A stretch of DNA of 64,000 nucleotides from NCBI GenBank assembly GCA_964478165.1, contig CAYZGU010000001.1, positions 62,001-126,000 on the forward strand, written 5' to 3'. Shown piece by piece: positions 9,433 through 18,004 of the stretch. The position numbers were made by a program, and so were the translations under genes. This stretch comes from CAYZGU01 sp964478165. GTDB lineage: Bacteria; Poribacteria; WGA-4E; JAJDTR01. The stretch's first letter is position 1. Every line of letters begins with the position of its first letter. The notes beneath the pieces are model-generated. The model did no database searches. It was given only the letters and a program-made list of their open reading frames with translations, and was not told where the DNA came from.

Positions 9433-10062
9433 CTACTTGGAGTATAGTTCAATGATTAACTGCGTTTGGACGTTTGCAGCAACCTGTTCTACATTTGGAT
9501 AACCTCGAATGACTCCTGCCGGCTTATTAGTATCCAACTCAAGCCACTCTGGCGTGCCTTTCTGTTGCATGTATTCTATTGCTTCTTGGATTATAGCTGA
9601 CTCGCGACTTCGTTCACAGACTTGGACCACGTCACCAATATCTACCAAATAGGAGGGAATGTTAACCGGTTTGTCGTTTACGAGAAAATGCTTATGCTTG
9701 ACCAACTGCCTTGCCTGACGTCGAGAATTGGCAAAACCCAAACGAAAAACCACGTTGTCCAACCGGCGCTCCAAAAAGAGAAGCAACGTTTCCCCTGTGA
9801 CTCCTTTCTGGCGTTCAGCCTTATTATAATAGTTATGAAACTGTTTCTCTAGAGTGCCGTAGATGCGTTTGGCTTTCTGCTTCGCACGCAATTGGCGACG
9901 ATAATCATCTTTGCCTCTAATTGGCCTTTGGCCATGTTCTCCGGGGGGATAACCACGTCGCTCAAACGAACACTTTGGCGTATTGCAACGTCGGCCCTTA
10001 AGGAAGAGCTTCTCCCCCTCTCTACGGCATAATTTACAAACCGGTCCTAAATATCTACTCAT
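9433..10062 (-). CDS. rpsD: 30S ribosomal protein S4
   Basis: Primary 16S rRNA-binding protein of the small subunit that often also represses its own operon. The start is set at the ATG of MSRYLGPVCKLCRREG, which has GAAGGGGAAG just upstream; the frame extends six codons further. A zinc-binding knot is retained (CKLC then CNTPKC). The S4 RNA-binding domain lies at about residues 100-165 (LERRLDNVVFRLGFANSRRQ). The length of 209 residues is normal. Confidence 0.97.
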   Translation of the reverse strand: MSRYLGPVCKLCRREGEKLFLKGRRCNTPKCSFERRGYPPGEHGQRPIRGKDDYRRQLRAKQKAKRIYGTLEKQFHNYYNKAERQKGVTGETLLLFLERRLDNVVFRLGFANSRRQARQLVKHKHFLVNDKPVNIPSYLVDIGDVVQVCERSRESAIIQEAIEYMQQKGTPEWLELDTNKPAGVIRGYPNVEQVAANVQTQLIIELYSK

Positions 10063-10089
10063 CTTCCCCTTCGCAATCAATGATGGAGG

Positions 10090-10473
10090 TTAAACACGAC
10101 GCCGCTTTGGCGGACGACAGCCATTATGAGGAATAGGAGTTACATCTTTCATTAGCGTAACTTCGAGCCCTGCTGCTGACAGTGCGCGAATTGCAGATTC
10201 TCTACCCGATCCGGGCCCTTTAACCCTCACCTCAACACGTCTCATCCCCTGTTCCATCGCTTTTTTCGCACACGCTTCGGCTGTCTGCTGTGCTGCAAAC
10301 GGCGTACTTTTTCGGGAACCGGGAAAACTCATTCCTGCACTTGCCCACGCAACTGTATTCCCCGTAAGATCCGTAATGGTAACAATTGTATTATTGAATG
10401 TCGCCTGGATGTGGGCGATACCCTCAGGGACATGTTTCTTCTCTTTTCTTCTTGCTCGATTAGCAGAACGCAA
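10090..10473 (-). CDS. rpsK: 30S ribosomal protein S11 (TTG start)
   Basis: Small-subunit platform protein contacting 16S rRNA near the mRNA exit. The core EGIAHIQATFNNTIVTITD and the C-terminal PHNGCRPPKRRRV are diagnostic. The frame opens upstream at 10497. A clear AAAGGAG lies six bases before the TTG at 10473, giving the N-terminus MRSANRARRKEKKHVPEG and 127 residues, which matches the family length. The TTG start is therefore preferred. Confidence 0.96.
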   Translation of the reverse strand: MRSANRARRKEKKHVPEGIAHIQATFNNTIVTITDLTGNTVAWASAGMSFPGSRKSTPFAAQQTAEACAKKAMEQGMRRVEVRVKGPGSGRESAIRALSAAGLEVTLMKDVTPIPHNGCRPPKRRRV

Positions 10474-10509
10474 AAGCAAGCTCCTTTCGTAACACACAAT
10501 CAGATGGAA

Positions 10510-10905
10510 TCAACCGCCCTTGCGAGCAGCTTCTTTGGATTTCCTACCGACAGAAATTGTTCTAGCTTTCCCCTTACGAGTACGCGCGTTCGTACTTGTG
10601 CGCTGTCCACGTACAGGCAACTGACGGCGATGGCGCAAACCACGATAACTGTTGATATCCATCAACCTCTTGATATTTTCATCCACTTCTCGCCTTAAAT
10701 CACCCTCAACCTTGTACTCCTGGGTGATTGTAGTTCTCAGCTGACTAATCTCTTCTTCAGCTAAACTATCCACTTTCTTAGCTGGATCGATGTTGAGCCC
10801 CTGCACCAATTTTGACGCACTATGACGACCAATTCCATAGATATAGGTCAGGGCAATGTCGACCCTCTTATTACGCGGCAAATCAACTCCTGCGATTCTT
10901 GCCAT
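10510..10905 (-). CDS. rpsM: 30S ribosomal protein S13
   Basis: Small-subunit head protein that contacts the P-site tRNA and the 50S bridge. The N-terminus MARIAGVDLPRNKRVDIALT, the helix-two-turn-helix YGIGRHSASKL and RGLRHRRQLPVRGQRTSTNA are diagnostic. At 131 residues it is slightly long, with a basic C-terminal tail (KSKEAARKGG). The start ATG is preceded by AAGGAGGAGG. Confidence 0.98.
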   Translation of the reverse strand: MARIAGVDLPRNKRVDIALTYIYGIGRHSASKLVQGLNIDPAKKVDSLAEEEISQLRTTITQEYKVEGDLRREVDENIKRLMDINSYRGLRHRRQLPVRGQRTSTNARTRKGKARTISVGRKSKEAARKGG

Positions 10906-10951
10906 GACCCTCCTCCTTCATAAAACTGAAGACTGGTGGCACCGGTCCCAG

Positions 10952-11068
10952 TTATCCTTGCCTTTGCTTGTGCTTTGGGTTTGAGGAACAAATTACGCGA
11001 ATAATGCCTTTACGCTTTATGATTTGACACCTGTTGCACATTTTCTTAACAGAAGCCCTAACTTTCAT
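10952..11068 (-). CDS. rpmJ: 50S ribosomal protein L36
   Basis: A 38-residue protein found by translating the gap between rpsM and secY. It begins MKVRASVKKMCNRCQIIKRK and ends CSSNPKHKQRQG, the complete bL36 signature. The zinc ligands (C-x2-C, then Cys and His) are intact. AAGGGGACAG precedes the ATG. It follows secY directly, at 34 bases; adk, map and infA, often found between secY and rpmJ, are absent. Confidence 0.97.
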   Translation of the reverse strand: MKVRASVKKMCNRCQIIKRKGIIRVICSSNPKHKQRQG

Positions 11069-11102
11069 CTCTGTCCCCTTCGGTCAACTCACCCGGCGCA
11101 GT

Positions 11103-12491
11103 TCATCTGGAACGACGCCCTTTAACACGCCTACCCTTAATGAACCCTTCATAACTTCTATCCGTTAAATGAGACTCAACCTGCGATACAGTGTCTAGAA
11201 CGACACCGACAACAATCAAAACCGACGCTCCACTCACCATCGTTCCGATCCGTAGCCAACCTTCAAACATTATCGGGATTACGGAAATGGCAGCAAGGAA
11301 ACATGCTCCGGGAAGTGTAATCCGAGTAAGCACAAAATTGATGTGTTCGGCCGTACGCTTACCAGGCCTAATGCCGCCTTTTTCTAGGATATGGGCGCCA
11401 TGTTTCTTCAACGTATCGGCCATATCCAGAGGGTTGATTTGCACAGCTGTATAAAAATAGGTGAAAGCAATAATTAAACTCGCATAAATAATCAAGTATA
11501 CTGGATGGGCTGGATTTCCCAAGACCCCTTGTAACCAGCTAATCCAAGCCCACGACGCAACAACCTCGTTGGTCTGGAGAAACCCTAGAATAGTCCCTGG
11601 AAACTGCATTAGGGTCACCGCAAAGATGATAGGAATCATGCCAGCAGCATTGACTCGAAGCGGGAGGTGAGTCTTTTGCCCACCGTACATCCTCGTTCCC
11701 TTGATTTGCCGCCCGTATTGGACAGGAATCTTACGGACAGATTGAGTAACAAACACCGTACCCATTACGGCAACCACAATCAACGCCAAAAATATAGCCA
11801 GTTGTATCAGGTTGAGACTTTGATCGTTAATCAAACGGGTCGTTATAGAAGAAACACCACTTGGCACTGCGGCTACGATGCCAACCGTAATGATGATTGA
11901 AATGCCTTGACCAATCCCCCTCTCGGTAATCTGTTCACCGAGCCACATCACAAAGGCCGTACCTGCCATCAAGGTTATAACCGTCAAAAAATGAAAAGAC
12001 CAACTTGGGTCCGTAACGACCTGCTCATCGATACCCAAATTGCCCGGATTCCGCAACAAAAAACTAATTCCGAGCCCTTGAACCGCGCTCAAAATAACGG
12101 TACCATAGCGCGTGTATTGCGTAATCTTTTTTTTCCCATCTGGTTCTTTTGAAAGCTTCTCCAAAGAGGGTACAACAACAGCAAGAAGCTGCATGATAAT
12201 CGACGCGCTAATGTACGGCTGAATCCCGAGGGCAAAGATCGTCATCTGGCTGAATGCGCCCCCAGAAAACAGATCGACAAACCCAATCATGTTACCGCCA
12301 GGCCGATTTCTTAATTTCTCAAAAAAGGCTGCGAGCGCAGCATCATCAATTCCCGGTATCGTAATATGCGCGCCAAACCGGTATATGACCAGCAGAAACG
12401 CCGTAAAAATTATTCGATTACGTAGTTCAGGAATTTTAAAGATATTCCTAAACGCACTAATCATTTGCGGGCGATCTTTCGAATTCATCAT
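11103..12491 (-). CDS. secY: Preprotein translocase subunit SecY
   Basis: Central channel of the Sec translocon in the inner membrane. The 462-residue length and ten predicted membrane helices fit the family. Recognisable blocks include RFGAHITIPGID after the first helix, the plug region GGAFSQMTIFALGIQPYI, QYGRQIKGTRMYGGQ and the C-terminal LLDT-type VVLDTVSQVESHL with a basic tail. It lies between rplO and rpmJ as the spc operon predicts. The ATG start lacks a strong Shine-Dalgarno sequence, so the first few codons are uncertain. Confidence 0.97.
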   Translation of the reverse strand: MMNSKDRPQMISAFRNIFKIPELRNRIIFTAFLLVIYRFGAHITIPGIDDAALAAFFEKLRNRPGGNMIGFVDLFSGGAFSQMTIFALGIQPYISASIIMQLLAVVVPSLEKLSKEPDGKKKITQYTRYGTVILSAVQGLGISFLLRNPGNLGIDEQVVTDPSWSFHFLTVITLMAGTAFVMWLGEQITERGIGQGISIIITVGIVAAVPSGVSSITTRLINDQSLNLIQLAIFLALIVVAVMGTVFVTQSVRKIPVQYGRQIKGTRMYGGQKTHLPLRVNAAGMIPIIFAVTLMQFPGTILGFLQTNEVVASWAWISWLQGVLGNPAHPVYLIIYASLIIAFTYFYTAVQINPLDMADTLKKHGAHILEKGGIRPGKRTAEHINFVLTRITLPGACFLAAISVIPIMFEGWLRIGTMVSGASVLIVVGVVLDTVSQVESHLTDRSYEGFIKGRRVKGRRSR

Positions 12492-12612
12492 AAGGGTTCC
12501 AGATAGAGGGGATTACAAGGGGCCAACGCGACTCAAACTCTCACAGCCAGATTCTGGCACTGCCCGTGAAGGAGCTCAAGACGCACTCAATGTGTTCATT
12601 TTTAAGAGTGCC

Positions 12613-13062
12613 CTAAGAGACTAACTCAGTCTTACCACCAATCGACTCGATTTTTTTGGTGGCGGCATTGGAAAATCCATGCACACGCACCGTAAGTTCC
12701 TTCTCAAGATCGCCATCCCCGAGAATCTTCACTCGCGCACTCTTGCGCTTCACAATCCCACTGTCATATAAAGTTTCAACCGTAACGGTCTGTCCACTGT
12801 CAAAACCATTTAGCTGCTTAACATTCACAACGTCATATTCGATTCGCTTGTGAGCGATGACTCTAGGACCACGCTTCGGAACACGCCTGACTAACGGCAT
12901 CTGACCACCTTCAAACCAGGCGGGAATTGATCCTCCAGAACGAGATTTTTGTCCCTTATGACCACGCCCCCCAGTTTTTCCCCAGCCCGAAGCCTCCCCT
13001 CGTCCAATTCGCTTCCTAGCTCGCTTGGAATTTGCCGCTGGCTTAAGTTCGTTGAGCTTCAT
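12613..13062 (-). CDS. rplO: 50S ribosomal protein L15
   Basis: Late-assembly large-subunit protein. The N-terminus MKLNELKPAANSKRARKRIG and the glycine-rich GRGHKGQKSRSGG block are diagnostic, and 149 residues is the usual length. It follows rpsE after 32 bases. That leaves no room for rpmD (L30), which sits between these genes in many bacteria. Confidence 0.97.
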   Translation of the reverse strand: MKLNELKPAANSKRARKRIGRGEASGWGKTGGRGHKGQKSRSGGSIPAWFEGGQMPLVRRVPKRGPRVIAHKRIEYDVVNVKQLNGFDSGQTVTVETLYDSGIVKRKSARVKILGDGDLEKELTVRVHGFSNAATKKIESIGGKTELVS

Positions 13063-13094
13063 AACTATTCAACTCCATTTCGCTGAGTCTACAA

Positions 13095-13610
13095 TCATCG
13101 GTTTTCACCCCTCAGCTCTTCAACACGTTTTCCCCGAAGACGAGCGACATGATTAGCGTCTTTCAGGCTCTTTAACGCTAATATCGTCGCCTCCGCAATG
13201 TTTTTCACATTTCTCGATCCAAGACGCTTGGTCAGCACGTCCTTAATACCCACAAATTCAAGTATCGTCCTTGTGGCATGTCCGGCGACAATCCCGGTAC
13301 CGGGACTTGCGGGCTTCAACAGAACCTTTGAAGCCTTATATTTGCTGACGATTTCATGGGGAATGGTCCCATCCATGAGAGGCACACGAATCAGGTTTTT
13401 CTTCGCATCAGCAATGCTCTTGCTAATCGCCGAAGGAACGTCATTGGCACTTCCGAATCCGATACCAACAACACCTCCATGGTTTCCAACAGCTGAAAGC
13501 GCATTGAAACTCGGTGTTCGCCCTCCTTTACCGACGCGCATCACGCGATTAATCGCGATTGGACGTTCCTCAAACTCAGAATCACCAGCTTCAATTTTTT
13601 TTCTTAGCAA
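13095..13610 (-). CDS. rpsE: 30S ribosomal protein S5 (TTG start)
   Basis: Small-subunit protein important for translational fidelity. The double-stranded RNA-binding domain (ERPIAINRVMRVGKGGRTPS) and the C-terminal domain (GTGIVAGHATRTILEFVGI) are clear. The frame opens at 13628. AAAGGAGG lies five bases before the TTG at 13610, which gives LLRKKIEAGDSEFEER and a normal length of about 171 residues. Confidence 0.96.
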   Translation of the reverse strand: MLRKKIEAGDSEFEERPIAINRVMRVGKGGRTPSFNALSAVGNHGGVVGIGFGSANDVPSAISKSIADAKKNLIRVPLMDGTIPHEIVSKYKASKVLLKPASPGTGIVAGHATRTILEFVGIKDVLTKRLGSRNVKNIAEATILALKSLKDANHVARLRGKRVEELRGENR

Positions 13611-13672
13611 CGGACCCTCCTTTACCAAAAACCTACTGTGCTCTCGGTTGCGCTAGAGAAGCAACAACTTAT

Positions 13673-14041
13673 TTAGAATTTTAAACCGCCTTCTCTGGCA
13701 GCATCCGCAAGGGCTTTAATCCTGCCATGATATAGGTTCCCGCCCCGATCGAACACAACGGATTCGATATCGCATTCCTTCGCTTTACGCGAGATTAACT
13801 CTCCCACTTTTTGCGCAGCGCTCGCATTTCCGCCTTGTGGAACGACTTTTCTCAATTCCACTGCCAACGTTGATGCTGCGGCAAGCGTAATTCCTTTTTC
13901 GTCATCAATCAGCTGCGCATAGATATGGTTCACACTCCTGAATACGGAAAGCCTTGGTCTTTGGCTCGTACCAGATACCTTCCGTCGCACATGCCTTTTT
14001 CGTGTGTATCGCGCACGGTTTTTCTTCTTAAGTCGATCCAA
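13673..14041 (-). CDS. rplR: 50S ribosomal protein L18 (TTG start)
   Basis: 5S rRNA-binding protein of the large subunit. VSGTSQRPRLSVFRSVNHIYAQLID-type sequence and the ending HGRIKALADAAREGGLKF are diagnostic. The start is TTG at 14041, seven bases after GGGAGG. An ATG between them opens only a five-codon frame. The length of 122 residues is normal. Confidence 0.96.
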   Translation of the reverse strand: MDRLKKKNRARYTRKRHVRRKVSGTSQRPRLSVFRSVNHIYAQLIDDEKGITLAAASTLAVELRKVVPQGGNASAAQKVGELISRKAKECDIESVVFDRGGNLYHGRIKALADAAREGGLKF

Positions 14042-14085
14042 TCATGCACCTCCCAGATTTACGCCATAATGGACGAAACCAAAGC

Positions 14086-14652
14086 CTACGTTTTTGCCTT
14101 GCCTTCCTTCATACGAACACGTTCACCATCATAACGTATTCCCTTGCAGGGTTGATAGACCTCAGGTTTTCTAATCTGGCGGATTGTTGCGGCAACTTGA
14201 CCGACGAGTTGCTTGTCAAAACCACTCACAACAACAGGCGTATGAGCCTGCCCATCAACATTTTCGCTATTTTCAACACTTATGGTAATTCCTTCTGGCG
14301 GATCATAAATGACAGGATGCGAATATCCTACATTCAACACCAATGCAGCCTGATTGTTAATCTCTGCACGATAACCCGTACCCACAACGCGAAGCCTTTT
14401 CTCATATCCCTCTGCAACGCCCTGCACCATATTCGCAATAAGACTCCGAGTCAGTCCGTGTAGCGACCTATGTGTCTTCTGATCGCTGAGCCTTTCCACT
14501 TCAATCAGACCATCATTCACCTTAACACTATTTCCTTCTGGAACTGTCCAATCCAGTTTTCCTTTGGGACCCTCTACAACTACGTTGGCCCCATCAAGCG
14601 TGACTTTGACGTTCCCTGGAATTTCGATTGGCATCTGCCCTATTCTTGACAT
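14086..14652 (-). CDS. rplF: 50S ribosomal protein L6
   Basis: Large-subunit protein near the sarcin-ricin loop where elongation factors bind. MSRIGQMPIEIPGNVKV at the N-terminus and KPEVYQPCKGIRYDGERV near the C-terminus are diagnostic. The usual C-terminal motif is KPP-E-PYKGKGIRY; here the Pro-Pro is EVYQPCKG, a slight variant. The length of 188 residues is slightly above average because of a basic tail. Confidence 0.97.
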   Translation of the reverse strand: MSRIGQMPIEIPGNVKVTLDGANVVVEGPKGKLDWTVPEGNSVKVNDGLIEVERLSDQKTHRSLHGLTRSLIANMVQGVAEGYEKRLRVVGTGYRAEINNQAALVLNVGYSHPVIYDPPEGITISVENSENVDGQAHTPVVVSGFDKQLVGQVAATIRQIRKPEVYQPCKGIRYDGERVRMKEGKAKT

Positions 14653-14684
14653 CGCACCTTAGCTCCAAGATTCAAAGATTACAA

Positions 14685-15083
14685 TTACCAGACATAGCAC
14701 AATACTTCCCCTCCCATTTTGTCAGCTCGACACTGGGAGGCTGTTCGTACACCTTGGGAAGTCGACAGAATAGCAATCCCCAAATCCCCGTATACTCGAG
14801 GAAGGTCTGCTACTCCTGCGTACACCCGGCGTCCTGGTTTGCTAACTCTTCTGAGACCAGAGATAACCCTTTCTTCATTATCGCCGTACTTGAGGTAGAT
14901 ACGCAAAATCCCCTGTTTCCCATCATCCATTAAGCGATAGTTTCGGACGTAACCCTCTTCGCTCAGAATGCGAGCAATCTCCGATTTCACTCTCGAAGCG
15001 GGCACTTCGACACGCTCATGGCTAACCATATTTGCATTACGAATACGCGTTAGCATATCCGCAATCGGATCGGTCATTGACAT
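14685..15083 (-). CDS. rpsH: 30S ribosomal protein S8
   Basis: 16S rRNA-binding protein of the platform. Its E. coli counterpart represses the spc operon. DPIADMLTRIRNANMV at the N-terminus and GIAILSTSQGVRT are diagnostic, and the length of 132 residues is normal. Two in-frame ATGs lie at 15083 and 15077; GAAGGAG upstream supports the first. Confidence 0.97.
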   Translation of the reverse strand: MSMTDPIADMLTRIRNANMVSHERVEVPASRVKSEIARILSEEGYVRNYRLMDDGKQGILRIYLKYGDNEERVISGLRRVSKPGRRVYAGVADLPRVYGDLGIAILSTSQGVRTASQCRADKMGGEVLCYVW

Positions 15084-15096
15084 TCAATCTTCTCCT

Positions 15097-15282
15097 TCAC
15101 CAACTGGCCTTTTTCACGCCGGGGATTTTTCCTTCTCGCGCTAGCAGGCGAAAACAAATACGGCAAAGCTCAAACTTGCGAAGGAAGCCACGCGGACGGC
15201 CACAGATACGGCAACGATTGTACTGCCGAGTTCGGAATTTTGGAGGTCGCTTTTGTTTAGCAACGAGTGCTTTTGTTGCCAA
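15097..15282 (-). CDS. rpsN: 30S ribosomal protein S14, zinc-binding short type (TTG start)
   Basis: Short 61-residue S14 of the type Z class with an intact zinc ribbon (CRICGRP and CRICF). The ending REGKIPGVKKASW is diagnostic. The start is TTG at 15282 with AAGGAG eight bases upstream. The two-base-pair CxxC motifs mean it needs zinc; no zinc-free paralogue is visible in the window. Confidence 0.97.
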   Translation of the reverse strand: MATKALVAKQKRPPKFRTRQYNRCRICGRPRGFLRKFELCRICFRLLAREGKIPGVKKASW

Positions 15283-15387
15283 TTCGTCTACTCCTTATTA
15301 TCTGTAATTTTGTTGCATTTGAGATTCAATCTGTCTTAAAATTTGGACTTTTTGCCCAAGTTAGTTTCAGAACGGGCGATGCAAACA

Positions 15388-15927
15388 TTATTCTCTAAAG
15401 GGCATACCCAATCCTCTTAGTAATTCCCGTCCTTCTTCGTCGGTCTGAGCTGTAGTTACGATAGTTACATTTAGTCCGCGCACTTCGCCCACTTGGTCAT
15501 ATTCAAGTTCGGGGAATATGAGTTGTTCTTGAAGGCCCAATGAGTAGTTTCCACGACCATCAAATGAGTCAGGGGATAGTCCACGAAAATCCCTAATTTG
15601 TGGCAGAACAGCATTGACAAGACGGTTGAAAAACTCATACATCCGATCTCGGCGCAAAGTCACTCTGCAACCGATAGGCACCCCAGCACGAACTTTGAAG
15701 TTAGCAACAGATTTCCTGGCGCGCGTTATTACCGCACGTTGACCACTGATTTGCGTTAGTTCCTCAACAGCATCTTCCAACAACTTTGGGTTCTGCATCG
15801 CTTCGCCGAGGCCGACATTGAGATTAATCTTATCGAGCTTGGGAATCTTCATCACATTGGGATAATTAAAACGCTGCTGTAATATGGAAACGACTTCTTC
15901 TTGATAAAACGTCCTGAATCCGCTCAT
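15388..15927 (-). CDS. rplE: 50S ribosomal protein L5
   Basis: 5S rRNA-binding protein of the central protuberance. MKIPKLDKINLNVGLGEA, the QRAVITRARKSVANFKVRAG block and TDEEGRELLRGLGMPF at the C-terminus are diagnostic. The length of 179 residues is normal. The ATG is preceded by TGAGGA. Confidence 0.97.
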   Translation of the reverse strand: MSGFRTFYQEEVVSILQQRFNYPNVMKIPKLDKINLNVGLGEAMQNPKLLEDAVEELTQISGQRAVITRARKSVANFKVRAGVPIGCRVTLRRDRMYEFFNRLVNAVLPQIRDFRGLSPDSFDGRGNYSLGLQEQLIFPELEYDQVGEVRGLNVTIVTTAQTDEEGRELLRGLGMPFRE

Positions 15928-16029
15928 TTATCCTCAGCCTATAGCACTGCTTGTCTAATAGAATTAGGAGTTGCAACCCGCACGGTGACCACATATTGCA
16001 CATCACAAGGAACTTACCAGCGAATCAGC

Positions 16030-16380
16030 TCAATCCTGACCAACAACTTCATTGCACTTATTGCAGACCCGTAGCCGATATTTTTTCGTTCTTGTCCCAA
16101 CCTCTCGTTCAAAAACACGACGTTTCGTACGAGCGGGTGTATTACAGTTCGGACAAATTAGCTTAAGATTGGAAATGTGTACGGTACCTTCTTTCTCAAT
16201 GACTCCTCCCTGCCCTGTCTGACTTGGACGCACGTGCTGTTTTATAATCTGAACCCCTTCAACCACAGCTCGTCCCTTCCGGGGAAGGACATCGAGGACT
16301 CTCCCCGTCTTGCCCTTGTCTTTTCCACTCAACACCAGCACAAGGTCATTATCCTTTATATGAAATCTTCTGAGAGACAT
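16030..16380 (-). CDS. rplX: 50S ribosomal protein L24
   Basis: Assembly-initiator protein of the large subunit. The start is set at MSLRRFHIKDNDLVLVLSG, with CAGGAGG just upstream; the frame runs 19 codons further into the end of rplN. The KOW motif (VLVLSGKDKGKTGRVLDV) is intact. The C-terminal part carries two CxxC pairs (CPNC and CNKC), a zinc-binding form of L24. Length 116 residues. Confidence 0.96.
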   Translation of the reverse strand: MSLRRFHIKDNDLVLVLSGKDKGKTGRVLDVLPRKGRAVVEGVQIIKQHVRPSQTGQGGVIEKEGTVHISNLKLICPNCNTPARTKRRVFEREVGTRTKKYRLRVCNKCNEVVGQD

Positions 16381-16408
16381 TGATTCCTCCTGAGCAAAGA
16401 TAACTGTG

Positions 16409-16777
16409 TTAAATGACCTCGGGCGCCAAAGACACAATCCTTGTAAACTCCATTTCCCTCAGTTCGCGGGCAACAGGACCAAAGATTCGCGTACCCCGGG
16501 GTTGGTTCTGAGGGTCAATCAACACCGCTGCGTTCTTATCAAACTTAATGTACGAACCATCAGAGCGGCGGTACTCCTTGGTAGTACGCACGACAACGGC
16601 ACGCACGACTTCCCCTTTCTTAACCTGGCTGTTAGGATTCGCTTCCTTGACGCTCGCAACAATCACATCGCCTAAGCGGGCATAGCGTTTCCGCGTACCG
16701 CCAAGCACACGTATACACATGAGCTTCTTTGCTCCTGTGTTATCCGCACAGGTCAGTCTAGTCGAAGTTTGAACCAT
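16409..16777 (-). CDS. rplN: 50S ribosomal protein L14
   Basis: Large-subunit protein at the 30S interface and the docking site of the silencing factor RsfS. MVQTSTRLTCADNTGAKKLM, KKGEVVRAVVVRTTKEYRR and the ending IVSLAPEVI are diagnostic. The length of 122 residues is the family norm. GAGG precedes the ATG. A gap of about 230 bases separates it from rpsQ, the largest gap in the S10-spc block. Confidence 0.97.
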   Translation of the reverse strand: MVQTSTRLTCADNTGAKKLMCIRVLGGTRKRYARLGDVIVASVKEANPNSQVKKGEVVRAVVVRTTKEYRRSDGSYIKFDKNAAVLIDPQNQPRGTRIFGPVARELREMEFTRIVSLAPEVI

Positions 16778-17007
16778 GAGGCATTCCTCACTTCACATGT
16801 TTCCAAAAACAGAACACAATTTGGTAGATAACCCATTTCTTTTCTTACCCAAACTGCAAAATTAAAATTCTGTTCGAAAGATTATAAACAACTCGACATC
16901 CTCACTCAGCCATCCATAGAAGAGCTTCATAAAAAATCGAAGGAGCATTCCAGCCTGGTACGTTCCTCGCCTAAGGGGCAACAAATGCGAACCGGGCAAA
17001 CGAACGC

Positions 17008-17292
17008 TTACGACTCTCTACTGTCGCCTGATTGAGCCTTTGTCGTAATCCGGCGGACCCGCCACTTTTTACGACGACTAATCGGTCGAGACTCGATAAC
17101 TTGAACCACGTCGCCAACCGCACATGTATTTTCCTCATCATGCGCTAAGACTTTTGTTGTATCTCTCACAATCTTCTTATAAAGCGGATGCTGGTACGCC
17201 CTAGTAACTGCCACAACAACCGTCTTGTCCATCCGATCGCTCGTCACAACACCCGTCCGGGTCTTACGATGTGCCCGTCTCTCTTGAGTCAA
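17008..17292 (-). CDS. rpsQ: 30S ribosomal protein S17 (TTG start)
   Basis: 16S rRNA-binding OB-fold protein. TRTGVVTSDRMDKTVVVAVT and HPLYKKIVRDTTKVLAHDEE are diagnostic. The start is TTG at 17292, preceded by GAGGGG. A basic C-terminal tail follows IESRPISRRKKWRV. Length 94 residues, within the family range. Confidence 0.97.
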   Translation of the reverse strand: MTQERRAHRKTRTGVVTSDRMDKTVVVAVTRAYQHPLYKKIVRDTTKVLAHDEENTCAVGDVVQVIESRPISRRKKWRVRRITTKAQSGDSRES

Positions 17293-17315
17293 ATTTATCC
17301 CCTCTTCTGCTTTAA

Positions 17316-17522
17316 CTATGAGGAACTCTCAATCCCACTTTCTCGCAAACGAAGAATTGTCTTAATACGCGCAATATCCCTTTTCATCTTTCCCAATTGA
17401 GACGTGTCTTCAAGATGCCCAAGAATATTACGGAATCTCTGGTTGAACAGACCCTCCTTCAAGTTTTCCAGCTCACTGGCTAGGTCTTCAACAGATTGGC
17501 TGCGCAGTTCTTGTGCAGTCAT
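17316..17522 (-). CDS. rpmC: 50S ribosomal protein L29
   Basis: Helical-hairpin protein at the polypeptide exit tunnel. LRSQSVEDLASELENLKEGL and the KMKRDIARIKTILRLRE block are diagnostic of uL29. The length of 68 residues is normal. The ATG has AGGGGA upstream and lies 2 bases after the rplP stop, so translation is probably coupled. Confidence 0.96.
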   Translation of the reverse strand: MTAQELRSQSVEDLASELENLKEGLFNQRFRNILGHLEDTSQLGKMKRDIARIKTILRLRESGIESSS

Positions 17523-17524
17523 GA

Positions 17525-17938
17525 TTATTCCCCTGATCTGGTGACAAATTTCGTTTTTAGCGGCAATTTATGTGAAGCCAGACGCATCGCCTCCTTGGCT
17601 TCCTCGATTGAAACACCACTCAGCTCATAAAGCACACGTCCAGGCTTTACAACCGCCACCCAATATTCAGGTGGTCCCTTTCCGCTCCCCATCCGCGTCT
17701 CAGCAGGCTTTTGAGTCACAGGCTTCTGTGGAAATATTTTAATCCAAACCTTACCACCACGGCGTACATGCCGAGTTATCGCAACCCGCGCGGATTCGAT
17801 TTGCCGACTGGTAATCCAACCGCACTCCATACTCTGCAAACCATACTCACCAAAGTTAATCCGTGAACCACGAAGAGGCTGTCCACGCCGCTTTCCACGC
17901 TGCACTTTACGATGTAAAACCCGTTTTGGCATCAACAT
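17525..17938 (-). CDS. rplP: 50S ribosomal protein L16
   Basis: Large-subunit protein organising the A-site tRNA region. MPKRVLHRKVQRGKRRGQPL and the GSGKGPPEYWVAVVKPGRV block are diagnostic; MGSGKG is intact. The start at 17938 (MLMPKR) has AAGGAG eight bases upstream, and an alternative ATG lies two codons in. Length 137 residues. Confidence 0.97.
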   Translation of the reverse strand: MLMPKRVLHRKVQRGKRRGQPLRGSRINFGEYGLQSMECGWITSRQIESARVAITRHVRRGGKVWIKIFPQKPVTQKPAETRMGSGKGPPEYWVAVVKPGRVLYELSGVSIEEAKEAMRLASHKLPLKTKFVTRSGE

Positions 17939-18004
17939 TGGCTACACTCCTTAACAACATTTTCACACAACAACTTCTGATTCGCACAACGGTACGGAAC
18001 GTTT

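Noticed and set aside
16881..16886. TATAAT on the minus strand in the 230-base gap between rpsQ and rplN
   Set aside because: No acceptable -35 at the right spacing; best treated as chance in an AT-rich gap.
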